From Meiothermus taiwanensis DSM 14542 (GTDB taxonomy: Bacteria > Deinococcota > Deinococci > Deinococcales > Thermaceae), in NCBI GenBank assembly GCA_000482765.1, contig AXWR01000012.1, positions 1-64,000 of the forward strand: a stretch of 64,000 nt of DNA. Direction: 5' to 3'. A program made the translations under genes and the position numbers. A model generated the notes under the pieces. It worked only from the letters and a program-made list of their open reading frames with translations. It made no database searches and was not told where the DNA came from. This document shows, one piece after another, positions 19,706 through 30,059 of this stretch; the first letter of the stretch is position 1, and every line of letters starts with the position of its first letter.

Positions 19706-21850
19706 ATGAACGAGGAAAACCCCATACCCCAGGCACGACGCTACAGTGTAGACGTCGGGGGGCGCACACTCACCATCGAGACCGGCAAATACGCCAAACA
19801 CGTGTCCGGTTCAGTCTGGGTAACCTACGGTGAAACCGTGGTGATGGCGACCGCCCAGGCCTCCGACGCACCCATTCAGGCCGATTTCCTGCCCCTGACG
19901 GTGGAGTTTGAAGAGCGGCACTATGCCGTCGGGCGCATCCCGGGTAGCTTTATGCGGCGGGAGGGGCGACCGGGCGAAAAAGCCATCCTCTCGGCCCGCC
20001 TGACCGACCGGCCCATCCGGCCCCTCTTCCCCAAGGGCTTTCGGCACGAGGTGCAGGTGCTGCTTACAGTGCTTTCTGCCGACCAGGAAAACACGCCGGA
20101 CATCCTGGGGCCCATCGCAGCCAGCGCAGCCTTAATGATCTCAGACATTCCCTGGGAGGGCCCCATCGCCTCGGTGCGGGTAGGGCTACAAAACGGGCGC
20201 CTGGTCTTGAACCCGGTAGCCCAGGAAGATAGCCAGCTCGACCTGGTGGTAGCCGGTTCCAAAGAGGCCATCATCATGGTGGAGGCCGGGGCGCAGGAGG
20301 TCTCGGAGGATCGTCTGGTGGAGGCCCTCGAGTTCGCCCACCAGGCCATGCAACCCATCCTGGCGCTGCAAGAGCAGATGCGCGCCGAGCTGGGCAAGCC
20401 CAAGTTTGCCTATGAGCCCCCGGCCAAGCTGGACGCCGATACCCAGGCCGCCCTGTACCAAAGGGCTATGGAAAAAGGTCTTTCCGGCGTCCTGCAAACC
20501 GCCTCCAAAGGCGAGCGTTCGGCGGCCCTCGAGGCTTTCCGGCAAGCCCTGCTGGAAGAGTTCGTGCCCCCTGCCGAAGACGGCACGGTAGACCAGGAGC
20601 GGCGCAAGCTGGTGGCCGAGGGTTTTGATGAGGTGGTCAAGCAGGAGCTGCGCCGGCTCATCTTGCAGGAGAACAAGCGGGCCGATGGCCGCACCCCGGA
20701 GCAGGTGCGCCCCATCTGGATTGAGAGCAACGTGCTGCCTAAAACGCATGGCTCGGCCATCTTCAGCCGGGGCGAGACCCAGGTGCTGGGCGTGGTCACG
20801 CTGGGCACCGGGCGCGATGCCCAGCTCGTAGACGACCTCGGAATCGAGACCGAAGACCCCTTTTTGGTGCACTACAACTTCCCCCCCTACTCCACCGGCG
20901 AGGTCAGGCGCCTGCGCGGGGTGAGCCGCCGCGAGGTGGGGCATGGCAACCTGGCCAAGCGCGGCTTGCGGGCCGTGCTGCCTTCCAGGGAGGAGTTCCC
21001 TTACACCATCCGGGTGGTGGGCGACGTGCTGGAGTCCAACGGCTCCTCCAGCATGGCCACGGTGTGCGCGGGCTGCCTGGCCCTTTTGGACGCCGGGGTT
21101 CCCCTCAAGAAGCATGTGGCGGGCGTGGCCATGGGCTTAGTTAAGGAGGGTGAACAGGCGGTGGTGCTCACCGACATCCTGGGGCTGGAAGACGCCCTGG
21201 GCGACATGGATTTCAAGGTCACGGGCACCCGCGATGGTGTGACCGCGCTCCAGATGGACATCAAGATTAAGGGCCTGACCCCCGAGATTATGCGGGCGGC
21301 GCTCTACCAGGCCCGCGAGGCCCGTCTGCACATCCTGGGTCTGATGGAACGCGCCGTACCCACCCACCGCGCCGAGATGAAGCCCCACGTACCCCGCATC
21401 CTCACCCTCAAGGTCAATCCCGAAAAAATCGGGGGCATTATCGGGCCCGGCGGCAAAAACATCCGCCAGCTCGAGGAGCTGGGGGTGGAAATTGATATCG
21501 AGCAGGACGGCACCATCCGGCTCTACAGCGCCAGCGCAGCCGCCGCCGAGGAAGCCAAGGCCCGCATTCTGGGCCAGACGGCCGAGGCCAAGGTGGGCGA
21601 GATCTACGAGGGCACGGTCACCCGGATTACCAACTTTGGGGCTTTCATTGAAATTCTGCCGGGCAAAGACGGCCTGCTGCACATCAGCCAGCTCGCCAAA
21701 GGGCGCGTGGAAAAGGTCGAGGATGTGCTTTCGCTAGGACAAAAAATTAAGGTCAAGGTCAACAGCATCGACGAGCAGGGCCGGGTGGATCTGATCCGCC
21801 CGGAACTCGAGGGCCTGATTGCCCCGCGCAAACCCCCTGTTCGACGGTAA
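19706..21850 (+). CDS. pnp: Polynucleotide phosphorylase
   Basis: 714 aa, usual length. A phosphorolytic 3'-5' exoribonuclease of the degradosome. Two RNase PH-like domains occupy about residues 10-230 and 315-545 ([15 protein letters not shown] begins the second), separated by an alpha-helical domain. A KH domain ([20 protein letters not shown], about 570) and an S1 domain ([20 protein letters not shown], about 632) follow. The ATG has GGGAG upstream. RNase J follows at 79 bp on the same strand, so two major RNA-decay enzymes lie together and are probably co-transcribed. Confidence 0.98.
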   Translation: MNEENPIPQARRYSVDVGGRTLTIETGKYAKHVSGSVWVTYGETVVMATAQASDAPIQADFLPLTVEFEERHYAVGRIPGSFMRREGRPGEKAILSARLTDRPIRPLFPKGFRHEVQVLLTVLSADQENTPDILGPIAASAALMISDIPWEGPIASVRVGLQNGRLVLNPVAQEDSQLDLVVAGSKEAIIMVEAGAQEVSEDRLVEALEFAHQAMQPILALQEQMRAELGKPKFAYEPPAKLDADTQAALYQRAMEKGLSGVLQTASKGERSAALEAFRQALLEEFVPPAEDGTVDQERRKLVAEGFDEVVKQELRRLILQENKRADGRTPEQVRPIWIESNVLPKTHGSAIFSRGETQVLGVVTLGTGRDAQLVDDLGIETEDPFLVHYNFPPYSTGEVRRLRGVSRREVGHGNLAKRGLRAVLPSREEFPYTIRVVGDVLESNGSSSMATVCAGCLALLDAGVPLKKHVAGVAMGLVKEGEQAVVLTDILGLEDALGDMDFKVTGTRDGVTALQMDIKIKGLTPEIMRAALYQAREARLHILGLMERAVPTHRAEMKPHVPRILTLKVNPEKIGGIIGPGGKNIRQLEELGVEIDIEQDGTIRLYSASAAAAEEAKARILGQTAEAKVGEIYEGTVTRITNFGAFIEILPGKDGLLHISQLAKGRVEKVEDVLSLGQKIKVKVNSIDEQGRVDLIRPELEGLIAPRKPPVRR

Positions 21851-21928
21851 ATCGTAGCCGTGTAGGGCATGGGTCAGGGGTAAGGCCAAGCCCTTCTTCC
21901 CATCCCACGGCGCTGCTTTGGAGTCAAC

Positions 21929-23659
21929 ATGAACAACAACCCACCATTTAGCCGTCCCAGGGCCCCCCGGCGACGGCAGGAACGTCCCAAACCCAGGGGG
22001 CCCATCCTGCTGGGCAAGCCCGATGGCGCCGTCGAAATTGTGTTCCTGGGCGGAACCGGCGAAATTGGCAAGAACATCACCGCCATCCGCTATGAAGACG
22101 AGATGTTTATCATTGACGGCGGCCTGGCCTTTCCAGACGCCAGGATGCTTGGCGTGGATATTGTGATTCCGCGCATCGATTATCTCGTTCAGAACAAAGA
22201 GATCATCCGGGGCTGGGTGCTGACCCACGGCCACGAGGATCACATCGGGGCCCTGCCCTACCTTTTCCCGCAACTGCCACGGGTTCCGGTGTATGGGGCC
22301 AAGCTAACCCTGGGCCTGGTCAGGGGCAAGCTCGAGGAGTTCGGACTGGCCGTGGGGGATTACAACTTCAAAGAGGTCTCCCCCGACGACCGTATCTCCA
22401 TTGGGCGCTACTTCCAGCTCGACCTCTTCCGCATGACCCATTCCATCCCCGATAACTTCGGGATGATTATTCACACGCCCATCGGCAGAATCGTACACAC
22501 CGGCGACTTCAAGCTCGACGAACGCCCCATAGACGGCCAGACCTCCCACCTGGAAAAAATCGCCCAGGCCGGGGCCGAGGGGGTGCTCTGCCTGATTGCC
22601 GATTCCACCAACGGCGAGCGCCCTGGGGTCACGCCCAGCGAAAGCGAGGTGGCCGAAGAGCTCGATAAGGTGATTGGTGCGGCCAAGGGACGTATTTTCG
22701 TCACCACCTTCGCCTCGCACATCCACCGCATCCAGTCGGTGGTCACCGCCGGTGAAAAGTACGGGCGCAAAATCGCTGTGGAAGGGCGTTCGATGCTCAA
22801 GTATGCCCGAATTGCCCTCGAGCTCGGCTACTTCAAGCAAAAAGACCGCTTCTACACCCTGGACGAAGTCAAAGACCTACCCGACGAGCAGGTGCTGGTG
22901 ATTACCACCGGCTCACAGGGGCAGCCCGAGGCCGTCCTGGCGCGCCTGGCCGCGGGAACCCACAACAAGATGTCCATCAAGGAGGGCGATACCGTCATCC
23001 TCAGCAGCAGCCCCATTCCCGGCAACGAGGAGGCGGTGAACACCGTCATCAATCAGCTATACGCCCTGGGGGCCTATGTGTTTTATCCGCCCCGCTACCG
23101 CGTACACGCCTCCGGCCACGCCAGCCACGAGGAGCTCAAGACCGTGCTCAACCTGGCCCGCCCCAAATTCCTGTTGCCCTGGCACGGGGAGATCCGCCAC
23201 CAGGTCAACTTTAAGTGGCTGGCCCAGAGCATCCCACACCCACCGGAAAAGATCCTGATACCCGAGAACGGGCGTTTGATCCGGCTCACTGCCAACAACA
23301 TCGAGTTCAACGGAACTGTACCCCACGGCCAGCTTTATGTGGACGGTCTGGGGGTGGGCGATATCACCGACGAAATCCTGGAGGATCGCCACCACATGGC
23401 CGCCGAGGGGGTGGTGGTCATCACCGCCCTGGTCAGCCGCGACCCGCTGGTGGAGGTGATCTCCAAGGGCTTTGTCAAGGCCGGCGAGCGCCTGCTGGGC
23501 GAGGTGCGCAAGATGGCCATGGACGCGCTTTATAAGGGGATCCGGGAAAAGCGGCGCCTCGAGGAGATCCGCGACGACATCTACTACCCCGTCAAGAAGT
23601 TCATAGCCAAGAACACCGGGCGCAACCCGGTTATTCTCCCGATCGTGATTGAAGGTTGA
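21929..23659 (+). CDS. rnj: Ribonuclease J
   Basis: 576 aa metallo-beta-lactamase/beta-CASP nuclease, which acts both as endoribonuclease and 5'-3' exoribonuclease. The N-terminus is a basic, Pro-rich tail of about 30 residues (RPRAPRRRQERPKPRG). Zinc motif HGHEDH lies about residues 100-105, with further His/Asp in MTHSIPDNFG and VHTGDFKLD. The beta-CASP motifs include TTGSQGQPEAVLARLA and the HASGHASHEELK stretch; LLPWHGEIRHQ completes the site. Deinococcota lack RNase E, so RNase J is expected to be central to mRNA decay here. Located 79 bp after pnp. Confidence 0.97.
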   Translation: MNNNPPFSRPRAPRRRQERPKPRGPILLGKPDGAVEIVFLGGTGEIGKNITAIRYEDEMFIIDGGLAFPDARMLGVDIVIPRIDYLVQNKEIIRGWVLTHGHEDHIGALPYLFPQLPRVPVYGAKLTLGLVRGKLEEFGLAVGDYNFKEVSPDDRISIGRYFQLDLFRMTHSIPDNFGMIIHTPIGRIVHTGDFKLDERPIDGQTSHLEKIAQAGAEGVLCLIADSTNGERPGVTPSESEVAEELDKVIGAAKGRIFVTTFASHIHRIQSVVTAGEKYGRKIAVEGRSMLKYARIALELGYFKQKDRFYTLDEVKDLPDEQVLVITTGSQGQPEAVLARLAAGTHNKMSIKEGDTVILSSSPIPGNEEAVNTVINQLYALGAYVFYPPRYRVHASGHASHEELKTVLNLARPKFLLPWHGEIRHQVNFKWLAQSIPHPPEKILIPENGRLIRLTANNIEFNGTVPHGQLYVDGLGVGDITDEILEDRHHMAAEGVVVITALVSRDPLVEVISKGFVKAGERLLGEVRKMAMDALYKGIREKRRLEEIRDDIYYPVKKFIAKNTGRNPVILPIVIEG

Positions 23660-23678
23660 TGCCCTTTAGCACCACCCC

Positions 23679-24275
23679 CTAGGCTTCGAAGCGCTCTATT
23701 ACCCGCAGGTGTGCGCGGCCTCGAGTCAGGTCGCGCACCCGCTCTTGAAACTGGGGCAGCCGCGCTTCCTCCAGGCTGAACAACCAGCGCACCCCGGCGG
23801 CGTGGTAGGTTTCGCTTTCACGCTCGAGGCCTTCCAGCAGGCGATACAAAGCACTGCCAAACTCGTACGGGGCCTGGAGTTCACAACGCACCCGGGGCAC
23901 GATGGCTCGCTTAGGGGCCTGCCGCAGACATTCCGAGGCCACCCCCCCGTAGGCCCGCACCAGACCGCCCACACCCAGCTTGATCCCGCCAAAGTAGCGG
24001 GTTACCACCACCATCACCCTATCCAGGTGTTGCGCCTCAATGGCGCTTAGGATGGGACGGCCCGCCGTGCCCGCAGGTTCACCGTCATCGGAAAAGCGGT
24101 ACTGCGCACCTACCTTGTAAGCCCAGCAGTTGTGGGTGGCCTGCAAGTCCTGAACGGCCTGCAAAAAAAGGGGTGCGGCCTCGGGGCTCGGTAGCGGCAG
24201 CGCGTGGGCTACAAAGCGCGAGCGTTTGACCTCGAGCTCGTAGCGATGGGGTGCTTGCAGGGTACAGGAGATCAT
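23679..24275 (-). CDS. yigZ: YigZ/IMPACT-family protein
   Basis: 198 aa. The UPF0029 signature is seen in EVKRSRFVAHALPLPSPEAA and in the stretch SDDGEPAGTAGRPIL, followed by VVVTRYFGGIKLGVGGLVRAY; these are hallmarks of the YigZ (bacterial) and IMPACT (eukaryotic) family. Bacterial biochemical function is unsettled; eukaryotic IMPACT modulates the Gcn2 stress response. Its start overlaps the aroE stop by 4 bp, indicating translational coupling with the upstream shikimate dehydrogenase gene. Confidence 0.9.
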   Translation of the reverse strand: MISCTLQAPHRYELEVKRSRFVAHALPLPSPEAAPLFLQAVQDLQATHNCWAYKVGAQYRFSDDGEPAGTAGRPILSAIEAQHLDRVMVVVTRYFGGIKLGVGGLVRAYGGVASECLRQAPKRAIVPRVRCELQAPYEFGSALYRLLEGLERESETYHAAGVRWLFSLEEARLPQFQERVRDLTRGRAHLRVIERFEA

Positions 24276-25087
24276 GCGGAAGGGGTGTGTCCAAGCCCAG
24301 CCTGGGCCGCAGCATACATCACCCGGACATCCGGCTTTACACCCGTCCAGAGCTCAAAAGCCCGCGCTCCCTGCCAGACCAGCATGGGAAGCCCGCCCAG
24401 GGTGACCAGCCCGGCCTGCTGGGCCTCGAGCAACAGACGGGTGGTCTGGGGATGATAGATGATATCCACCACCACCCCCGCTCGAGGCAGCAGCCCCGGC
24501 GGCAGGGGTGAGCGGGTGGGGTCGTTGAGCCCAACGCTGGTGGTATTGACCAGCAGGTCACAGCTTCGCACGGCCGTTTCCAAGAGCGGCTCCGTCACCA
24601 GGTGCAGCCCCATGGCCGCGCACAGGGCCCTGGCTCGCTCGGTGGTGCGGTTGTATACCGCCACATGCACACCCTCTTGCTTCAAGGCATACGCCACGGC
24701 CCGGGCAGCCCCCCCCGCCCCCAGCACCAAAGCCTTCTTGTTGCGGTAAGCGATGCCGGCCTCCTCCAGCCCCGAGATAAAACCCAAGGCGTCGGTGTTG
24801 TAGCCAATCAGCCGGCCCTGCTGGCAAACAATGGTGTTAACCGCGCCAATGGCCGCCGCCTCAGGGCTTAGCTCGTCCAGGTATTCCAGTACGCTTTCTT
24901 TGTGCGGGATGGTGACGTTGACCCCGGCAAAGGCCCGCCGAACCTCCTCCAGCCGGGCCTGCAGGAGCGGGGGAGGTGTTTCCAAGGCCCGGTAGGAGCC
25001 CTCGAGCCCCGCCGCCCTCAGCGCCGCCTGATGCATGGCCGGGGAGAGCGAGTGTCCGACCGGAAATCCTATCAAACCCAGTTGCAC
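24272..25087 (-). CDS. aroE: Shikimate 5-dehydrogenase
   Basis: 271 aa, family length. Reduces 3-dehydroshikimate with NADPH in aromatic amino-acid synthesis. Motifs: shikimate-binding GFPVGHSLSPAMHQAAL, catalytic Lys in NVTIPHKE, Asp in GYNTDALGF, and the nucleotide motif GAGGAARAVAYAL with NRTTERA. The start is a GTG at 25087 with TAAAAT (25094-25099, minus strand) 6 bp upstream, so the mRNA is predicted leaderless. Overlaps yigZ by 4 bp. It is not beside other aro genes. Confidence 0.95.
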   Translation of the reverse strand: MQLGLIGFPVGHSLSPAMHQAALRAAGLEGSYRALETPPPLLQARLEEVRRAFAGVNVTIPHKESVLEYLDELSPEAAAIGAVNTIVCQQGRLIGYNTDALGFISGLEEAGIAYRNKKALVLGAGGAARAVAYALKQEGVHVAVYNRTTERARALCAAMGLHLVTEPLLETAVRSCDLLVNTTSVGLNDPTRSPLPPGLLPRAGVVVDIIYHPQTTRLLLEAQQAGLVTLGGLPMLVWQGARAFELWTGVKPDVRVMYAAAQAGLGHTPSA

Positions 25088-25206
25088 GCCTGGATTTTAC
25101 GCTTTTGCGCGGCGGTTTGCGATGGTGGAAGAGAAAACCCCACCCTCAGGCACTTTGAGACCCCGGCATTACACTCCCGCCAGCCCAGCTTGCTAAGATA
25201 ATCTTG

Positions 25207-26481
25207 GTGAGAAAGCTACTGGTTGTTTTACTGTTGGTGGCCTCTTTTGCGCAGGCCAGAACCTACATCATCCCCATTGAAGGAACCATCGACGGGCCTT
25301 TAGCCACCTTCGTCGAACAGTCCCTCAACCAGGCCGAACGCGAGGGGGCCAGCGGGGTGGTGTTCCGGGTGAACACCCCTGGGGGCCGGGTGGATGCAGC
25401 CATCCGCATCACCGATCGCATCCTGTCCTCCACCGTACCGACCCTGGCCGTGGTGGAAAACGCCTTCTCGGCTGGGGCCCTCATCTCACTGGCAGCTCAG
25501 CAGATCATGATGCTGCCCGGCTCCAACATCGGAGCGGCCCTGCCGGTTACCATCACCCCCATCGTAGGCAACACCAATGCCGCCGACCGCAAGGTTATAT
25601 CGGCCCTGAAAGGCAAGTTCCGGGCTGTCGCCGAGGCCCGAGGCCGCCCCGCCAACCTTGCCGAAGCCATGGTCGACCCCGAGGTCGAGGTGCGCGGCAT
25701 CACCACCAAAGGCGAGCCCCTCACCCTCTCAGCCAGGCGGGCTGTGGAGCTTAGGGTGGCCGATGCCGAGGTGGCCAGTCTGCGAGCGGCCCTCGAGAAA
25801 GCTGGTTTCAGCGCCGATACCCAGGAACTGCAACCAGGCCCCCAGGTGCGGGTGGCCCGTTTCCTGACCGACCCCACCATCGCGGCCATTCTGCTGGCGG
25901 TGGGGGTGCTGGGGCTCATTTTGGAGTTTTTCACCCCAGGCACCTTTATCCCCGCCATCATCGGCCTGACCTCGCTGGGTTTGTTTTTCCTGGGGGGCTA
26001 CCTGGCGGGCCTTTCCAGTGCCCTGTCCATCATCCTGCTCTTTGGGGGCCTGTTGCTGGTGGTGTTCGAGCTGTTTGTAACCCCCGGTTTCGGCATTCCC
26101 GGTCTGGTAGGCCTGGGTCTGATCGGGGCTTCAATCTACTTCACCTTTGGGGATGAGGCCCTGCAGGTCGGTTCTTTCGCCATTATCGGGCTGGCCTTGG
26201 GGCTGTTTTTTATATTCCGCTACCTACCGAAAGGACGGGTGGCCCGTCCTTTTGTACTGAGCAGCGCAGTTGAAGAGGTAGCACCGCCCAAAAACGAACT
26301 GGAATCGCTGCTAGGGGCCATCGGCAAAGCCATCACCGACCTGCGCCCTGCGGGCACAGCCCAGTTTGGCGACCGGCGGGTGGATGTGGTCACCATGGGC
26401 GAGTTCATTGACCGGGGCCAGGCCGTGCAGGTGATCCAGGTGGAAGGCCCCCGGGTGGTGGTGCGGAGGGTGGAAAGCTAG
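25207..26481 (+). CDS. nfeD: NfeD-like membrane serine protease (long form)
   Basis: 424 aa. An N-terminal signal helix (LLVVLLLVASFAQA) leads into a ClpP-like protease domain with NTPGGRVDAA, Ser88 in ENAFSAGAL and Lys129 in AADRKV. That Ser/Lys spacing equals the Ser97/Lys138 dyad of the archaeal 1510-N protease. Four or five transmembrane helices follow (about 220-325), then a C-terminal OB-fold NfeD domain (about 365-424). Such proteins pair with stomatin or flotillin partners, and floA is the next gene. The GTG at 25207 fits a leaderless transcript: TAAGAT (25194-25199) lies 7 bp upstream. Confidence 0.93.
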   Translation: MRKLLVVLLLVASFAQARTYIIPIEGTIDGPLATFVEQSLNQAEREGASGVVFRVNTPGGRVDAAIRITDRILSSTVPTLAVVENAFSAGALISLAAQQIMMLPGSNIGAALPVTITPIVGNTNAADRKVISALKGKFRAVAEARGRPANLAEAMVDPEVEVRGITTKGEPLTLSARRAVELRVADAEVASLRAALEKAGFSADTQELQPGPQVRVARFLTDPTIAAILLAVGVLGLILEFFTPGTFIPAIIGLTSLGLFFLGGYLAGLSSALSIILLFGGLLLVVFELFVTPGFGIPGLVGLGLIGASIYFTFGDEALQVGSFAIIGLALGLFFIFRYLPKGRVARPFVLSSAVEEVAPPKNELESLLGAIGKAITDLRPAGTAQFGDRRVDVVTMGEFIDRGQAVQVIQVEGPRVVVRRVES

Positions 26482-26652
26482 CCCGGCCATGCGGTCTGGG
26501 AAACCCCGTACTGAAGCCCGCCCATACCCATCTTGCTGCCCATGATGTACCCTTAGGAAGCGCCCGGCCTTGTCCGGCATCCGATCTAAACCACCTAAGC
26601 TGGATAGGTAGCAACGCCTGTAAAAAGGCGGTTTGATCTCGAGGAGGATCAC

Positions 26653-27642
26653 ATGGAGCTTGGAGTGTTAATCATCGCTGGCATCGTTTTATTGGCCGTT
26701 TTCCTGTTCTTTTACCTAGTACCGGTTCCCCTCTGGATTACGGCCTTGTTTTCGGGTGTAAACGTACCGCTGACCTCCCTGGTTGGCATGCGTTTCCGAC
26801 GAATCCCACCGGCGAAAATTGTGAACCCCATGATCAAGGCCTTTAAAGCAGGCATTCCGGTAGAGACCGCCAAGCTCGAGGCCCAGTACCTGGCCGGGGG
26901 CAACGTAGACCGGGTGGTCGATGCCCTCATCGCCGCTGATAAGGCCGGTATCAAGCTGAACTTCGACCGTGCCGCCGCCATTGACCTGGCCGGGCGGGAT
27001 GTGCTCGAGGCTGTACGACTCTCGGTAAATCCAAAAGTGATTACCAGCCCCATGGTGGCAGGTATGGCTAAAGACGGCATCCAGCTGCTGGCCACCGCCC
27101 GCATCACCGTGCGGGCCAACATCGACCGCCTGGTGGGTGGGGCCGGTGAAGAAACCATCGTGGCCCGGGTGGGCGAGGGCATCGTGGCCTCCATCGGCCA
27201 GTCGGAGGATCACAAAATGGTGCTCGAGCAACCCGATCGCATCTCCAAAACCGTGCTGGCCAAAGGCCTGGATGCCGGCACTGCTTTTGAAATCCTATCG
27301 GTGGACATCGCCGAGGTGGACGTGGGTAAAAACATCGGGGCCCAGCTTCGCACCGACCAGGCCGAGGCCGACAAGAAAATTGCCCAGGCCAAGGCCGAGG
27401 AGCGCCGCGCGATGGCAGTGGCCCTGGAGCAAGAAAACGCAGCCCTGGTCGAAGCCATGCGGGCCAAGCTGGTTGAGGCCCAGGCGGCCGTACCTCTGGC
27501 CCTGGCCGAGGCCCTGCGCAGCGGCCGTATGGGGGTGATGGACTACTACCAGCTCAAAAACATTGAGGCCGATACCGAGATGCGCGATTCTATCAGCAAA
27601 GCCAGCAGCAGCAACACCTCCGATGATGGCTCACAGCGCTAA
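26653..27642 (+). CDS. floA: Flotillin-like protein FloA
   Basis: 329 aa, standard for the bacterial FloA (YqfA) family. An N-terminal membrane segment (about residues 5-28, [17 protein letters not shown]) is followed by an SPFH-type region, [20 protein letters not shown] to [16 protein letters not shown], and an Ala/Glu-rich coiled coil ([18 protein letters not shown]). Flotillins organise membrane microdomains. GAGGAGGATC precedes the ATG. It follows nfeD by 171 bp; the nfeD-floA pair is a conserved functional unit, the protease and its scaffold. Confidence 0.96.
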   Translation: MELGVLIIAGIVLLAVFLFFYLVPVPLWITALFSGVNVPLTSLVGMRFRRIPPAKIVNPMIKAFKAGIPVETAKLEAQYLAGGNVDRVVDALIAADKAGIKLNFDRAAAIDLAGRDVLEAVRLSVNPKVITSPMVAGMAKDGIQLLATARITVRANIDRLVGGAGEETIVARVGEGIVASIGQSEDHKMVLEQPDRISKTVLAKGLDAGTAFEILSVDIAEVDVGKNIGAQLRTDQAEADKKIAQAKAEERRAMAVALEQENAALVEAMRAKLVEAQAAVPLALAEALRSGRMGVMDYYQLKNIEADTEMRDSISKASSSNTSDDGSQR

Positions 27643-27687
27643 GGACTGCACAGGTAGCACATCGCTCACCCCCACCTGGAGGGCCCC

Positions 27688-28176
27688 ATGGGCTTAGACG
27701 ATCTTCTCGGCTTGTTGTTCTTGTTTTTTTTCATCGTGCTGCCAGCCTTACAGGGGTTGCTTCGGCGGGGCCAGCAGGTTCCCCCCGATTTCGAACCCGA
27801 TGAGATCCTCTTACCCGGCGAGGAACGCCGCCCAGCCTCGAGCACCCCAGCACCCAGCAGCCCACCCGCCCAGCCCCCGGTAAAACAGCCGGCTCCGTCC
27901 CCCAAAGCACAAACCAGCCCACCCCCGCCCAGGCCACCCCGGCGCCTCGAGCAGGTCGAGCGTGAGCGTCAGGGCCGCCCCAGCCCCAGCCCACGCCCCC
28001 CTTCCGAACCCCCGCACAAATCCTCCAGTAAGCCGCTACCCAAGAGCAAGAAAACCACCGATCAGTGGGCGTTTTCCACCTCGACCCGTGCTATTCTGAA
28101 CGGTGTGGTTTGGCACCAGATACTGGCCGAACCCAGGAGCCAATATTGGAGAAGAGTACGCAAAGCAAAACGGTAA
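27688..28176 (+). CDS. Pro-rich single-span membrane protein, unknown
   Basis: 162 aa. Residues 4-22 are a hydrophobic anchor (LDDLLGLLFLFFFIVLPAL). The rest is low-complexity Pro/Ser/Lys/Arg-rich sequence, likely disordered, ending in a basic tail (RRVRKAKR). GGAGGG lies ahead of the ATG. It sits between floA and phoH, and its last 31 bp overlap the start of phoH in another frame. No family recognised; the biased composition makes homology calls unsafe. A membrane-tethered linker for the flotillin assembly is possible but speculative. Confidence 0.65.
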   Translation: MGLDDLLGLLFLFFFIVLPALQGLLRRGQQVPPDFEPDEILLPGEERRPASSTPAPSSPPAQPPVKQPAPSPKAQTSPPPPRPPRRLEQVERERQGRPSPSPRPPSEPPHKSSSKPLPKSKKTTDQWAFSTSTRAILNGVVWHQILAEPRSQYWRRVRKAKR

Positions 28177-29117
28177 TTCCCCTTCGTTCGCCGCAAGAAG
28201 CCCTGTCCTTGCTGGGCCATGGGGATAAGCATCTAAAAACCCTTCGCAAGTTGTTGCCGGCCCAGCTCGTGGTGCGCGGGCAGGAGGTGCAGATCTCAGG
28301 CGATCCGGAAGCGGTGTGGCTGGCCGAGCGGGTCATCCGCGACCTGGTCACCCTGGTGCGCCAAGGTGCGGAAATTGACGCGGGCACCCTCGAGCAGGTC
28401 ATCCTGGTGGCGGAGGGCGGCCAGTCGCTCCCGGTCGAAACCACCATACCCGCCCTCGGCGGCGAGATTACCCTGCCGGGCCGGTTGAAGCCCAAAACCC
28501 CGGGCCAGCGGCAGTACGTGGAGGCCATCAGCACCCACGACATCACCTTTGGCATCGGCCCGGCTGGCACTGGTAAAACCTACCTGGCCGTCGCCATGGC
28601 GGTGGCTTTTCTCAAAGCCAAGAAAATCAAGCGCATCATCCTGACCCGTCCGGCCGTGGAAGCTGGGGAGCGACTGGGCTTTTTACCGGGGGATCTCCAG
28701 GCCAAAATCGACCCCTATCTGCGTCCGCTCTACGATGCCCTGTTCGACATGATTGATGCCGAGCGCTTTGAACAGTACATCCAGTCGGGGGTGATCGAGG
28801 TGGCCCCTCTGGCCTTCATGCGGGGCCGCACCCTGAACGACGCCTTCATCATCCTGGACGAGGCCCAGAACACCACCCCCGAGCAGATGAAAATGTTCCT
28901 GACCCGCATGGGCTTTAATAGCCGGGTGGTCATCACCGGCGACATTACCCAGATCGACCTACCCAAGGCGCAAAAAAGCGGCCTGGTAGAGGCCCTGCGC
29001 ATTCTAAAGGGCATCCAGGGCATTGCCCAGCAACGCTTTTTGGAGTCCGATGTGGTGCGCCACCCCCTGGTAGCCCGCATCATCAAAGCCTACGAAGCCC
29101 ATGAGCACGAGAGCTGA
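28146..29117 (+). CDS. phoH: PhoH-family ATPase
   Basis: About 323 aa. An N-terminal KH-like segment ([20 protein letters not shown]) is followed by the PhoH ATPase domain: Walker [30 protein letters not shown], Walker [23 protein letters not shown], and [12 protein letters not shown]. PhoH proteins act in rRNA and phosphate-stress physiology with YbeY, encoded next. The start is taken as TTG at 28146, because AGGAG (28135-28139) lies 6 bp upstream; a frame open from 28065 adds non-homologous residues. Overlaps the preceding gene by 31 bp and is 2 bp from ybeY. Confidence 0.94.
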   Translation: MEKSTQSKTVIPLRSPQEALSLLGHGDKHLKTLRKLLPAQLVVRGQEVQISGDPEAVWLAERVIRDLVTLVRQGAEIDAGTLEQVILVAEGGQSLPVETTIPALGGEITLPGRLKPKTPGQRQYVEAISTHDITFGIGPAGTGKTYLAVAMAVAFLKAKKIKRIILTRPAVEAGERLGFLPGDLQAKIDPYLRPLYDALFDMIDAERFEQYIQSGVIEVAPLAFMRGRTLNDAFIILDEAQNTTPEQMKMFLTRMGFNSRVVITGDITQIDLPKAQKSGLVEALRILKGIQGIAQQRFLESDVVRHPLVARIIKAYEAHEHES

Positions 29118-29119
29118 CC

Positions 29120-29545
29120 ATGGGAGCGGTAGATCTGGTTGCACACACCCGAGTACCTCGAGGTCTGGGCCCTGCGGTGCGCAGGGCGCTCGGGCTTCTA
29201 CTGGCGGAGCTGGGGCATGAGGACAAGTCTCTAACCCTGATCCTTACCAACGACGACGAGATACGGGCCCTCAAGCAACAGCACTGGGGCGAGGATGCCC
29301 CTACCGATGTTTTATCGTTTCCCACCTATGAACCGGGCGACCCCTTCATCCCGCCGCACCTGGGCGACATCGTGATCAGCCTGGATACTGCCCGCCGCCA
29401 GGCCGAGCAGTTTGGGCACAGTCTTCAGCACGAGGTTAAAGTGCTGGCCGCCCATTCTCTTTGGCACCTGCTGGGGCACGACCACCGCTCCGAGGCCGAA
29501 TGGGAGGGGTTCAGGCGGGTGCAGGCCCGCATCCTCGAGCTCTGA
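29120..29545 (+). CDS. ybeY: Endoribonuclease YbeY (rRNA maturation factor)
   Basis: 141 aa. The zinc motif H-x3-H-x5-H is present in AAHSLWHLLGHDHRSE near the C-terminus, preceded by the conserved segment PTDVLSFPTYEPGD and LGDIVISLDTA. YbeY takes part in 16S rRNA 3' end maturation and ribosome quality control. Two bases separate it from phoH, and dgkA starts 3 bp after its stop. The order phoH-ybeY-dgkA is the classical one known from Firmicutes. Confidence 0.96.
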   Translation: MGAVDLVAHTRVPRGLGPAVRRALGLLLAELGHEDKSLTLILTNDDEIRALKQQHWGEDAPTDVLSFPTYEPGDPFIPPHLGDIVISLDTARRQAEQFGHSLQHEVKVLAAHSLWHLLGHDHRSEAEWEGFRRVQARILEL

Positions 29546-29548
29546 ACC

Positions 29549-29953
29549 ATGCCAACCCGCCCCCCGCCACCCAAACCTGGAACCGATCCCCTACCGCTGC
29601 GCGGCCTTCGGGCTTCGTTTGGCTATGCCTGGGCCGGGGTGCGTTATGCCTGGAAAAGCCAGCGCAACTTCCGCCTCGAGGTTTATGTGGCCGCTCTGGC
29701 CCTGGGCCTGGCCTGGTGGCTGAAGGTCAACCCGGTGCCGGTGCTTCTGTTGATAGCCCTGGTCTTGGGCCTCGAGCTCATCAACACCGCCCTCGAGGCC
29801 GTGGTAGATCTGGTCTCCCCCAACTACCACCCACTTGCCAAAGCCGCCAAAGACATCGCCGCGGCCAGCGTACTGATAGTGAGCACAATTGCTGCTCTGA
29901 TCGGTTTTTTGCTGTTTTTCCCGCCGCTTGTGAGCCGGCTGGGGCTGTGGTAA
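29549..29953 (+). CDS. dgkA: Diacylglycerol/undecaprenol kinase
   Basis: 134 aa integral membrane kinase with three helices. The signature region ELINTALEAVVDLVSPNYHPLAKAAKDIAAASVLI carries the conserved Glu, Asn and Asp residues of the DgkA family, and SQRNFRLEVYVAALAL precedes it. In Gram-positive-type clusters with this order the substrate is mostly undecaprenol, recycling the lipid carrier for cell-wall and exopolysaccharide synthesis; here the substrate is inferred only. The N-terminal 15 residues are Pro-rich. It is tightly linked to ybeY. Confidence 0.92.
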   Translation: MPTRPPPPKPGTDPLPLRGLRASFGYAWAGVRYAWKSQRNFRLEVYVAALALGLAWWLKVNPVPVLLLIALVLGLELINTALEAVVDLVSPNYHPLAKAAKDIAAASVLIVSTIAALIGFLLFFPPLVSRLGLW

Positions 29954-30059
29954 ACTCTCGGCTAGTAGCGTATGGACTCCCCACCCAAAGCCTGGTCCTG
30001 GCCTTGCCCTGGGACACTCCGGGGCAGGTTAGCTTTTGGTTGGGCCTGACGCGAACCCT

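Noticed and set aside
19281-19769. 162-codon minus-strand frame covering the rpsO-pnp gap
   Set aside because: Overlaps both real genes, has no motif and no ribosome site, and the amino-acid composition is unlike neighbouring proteins.
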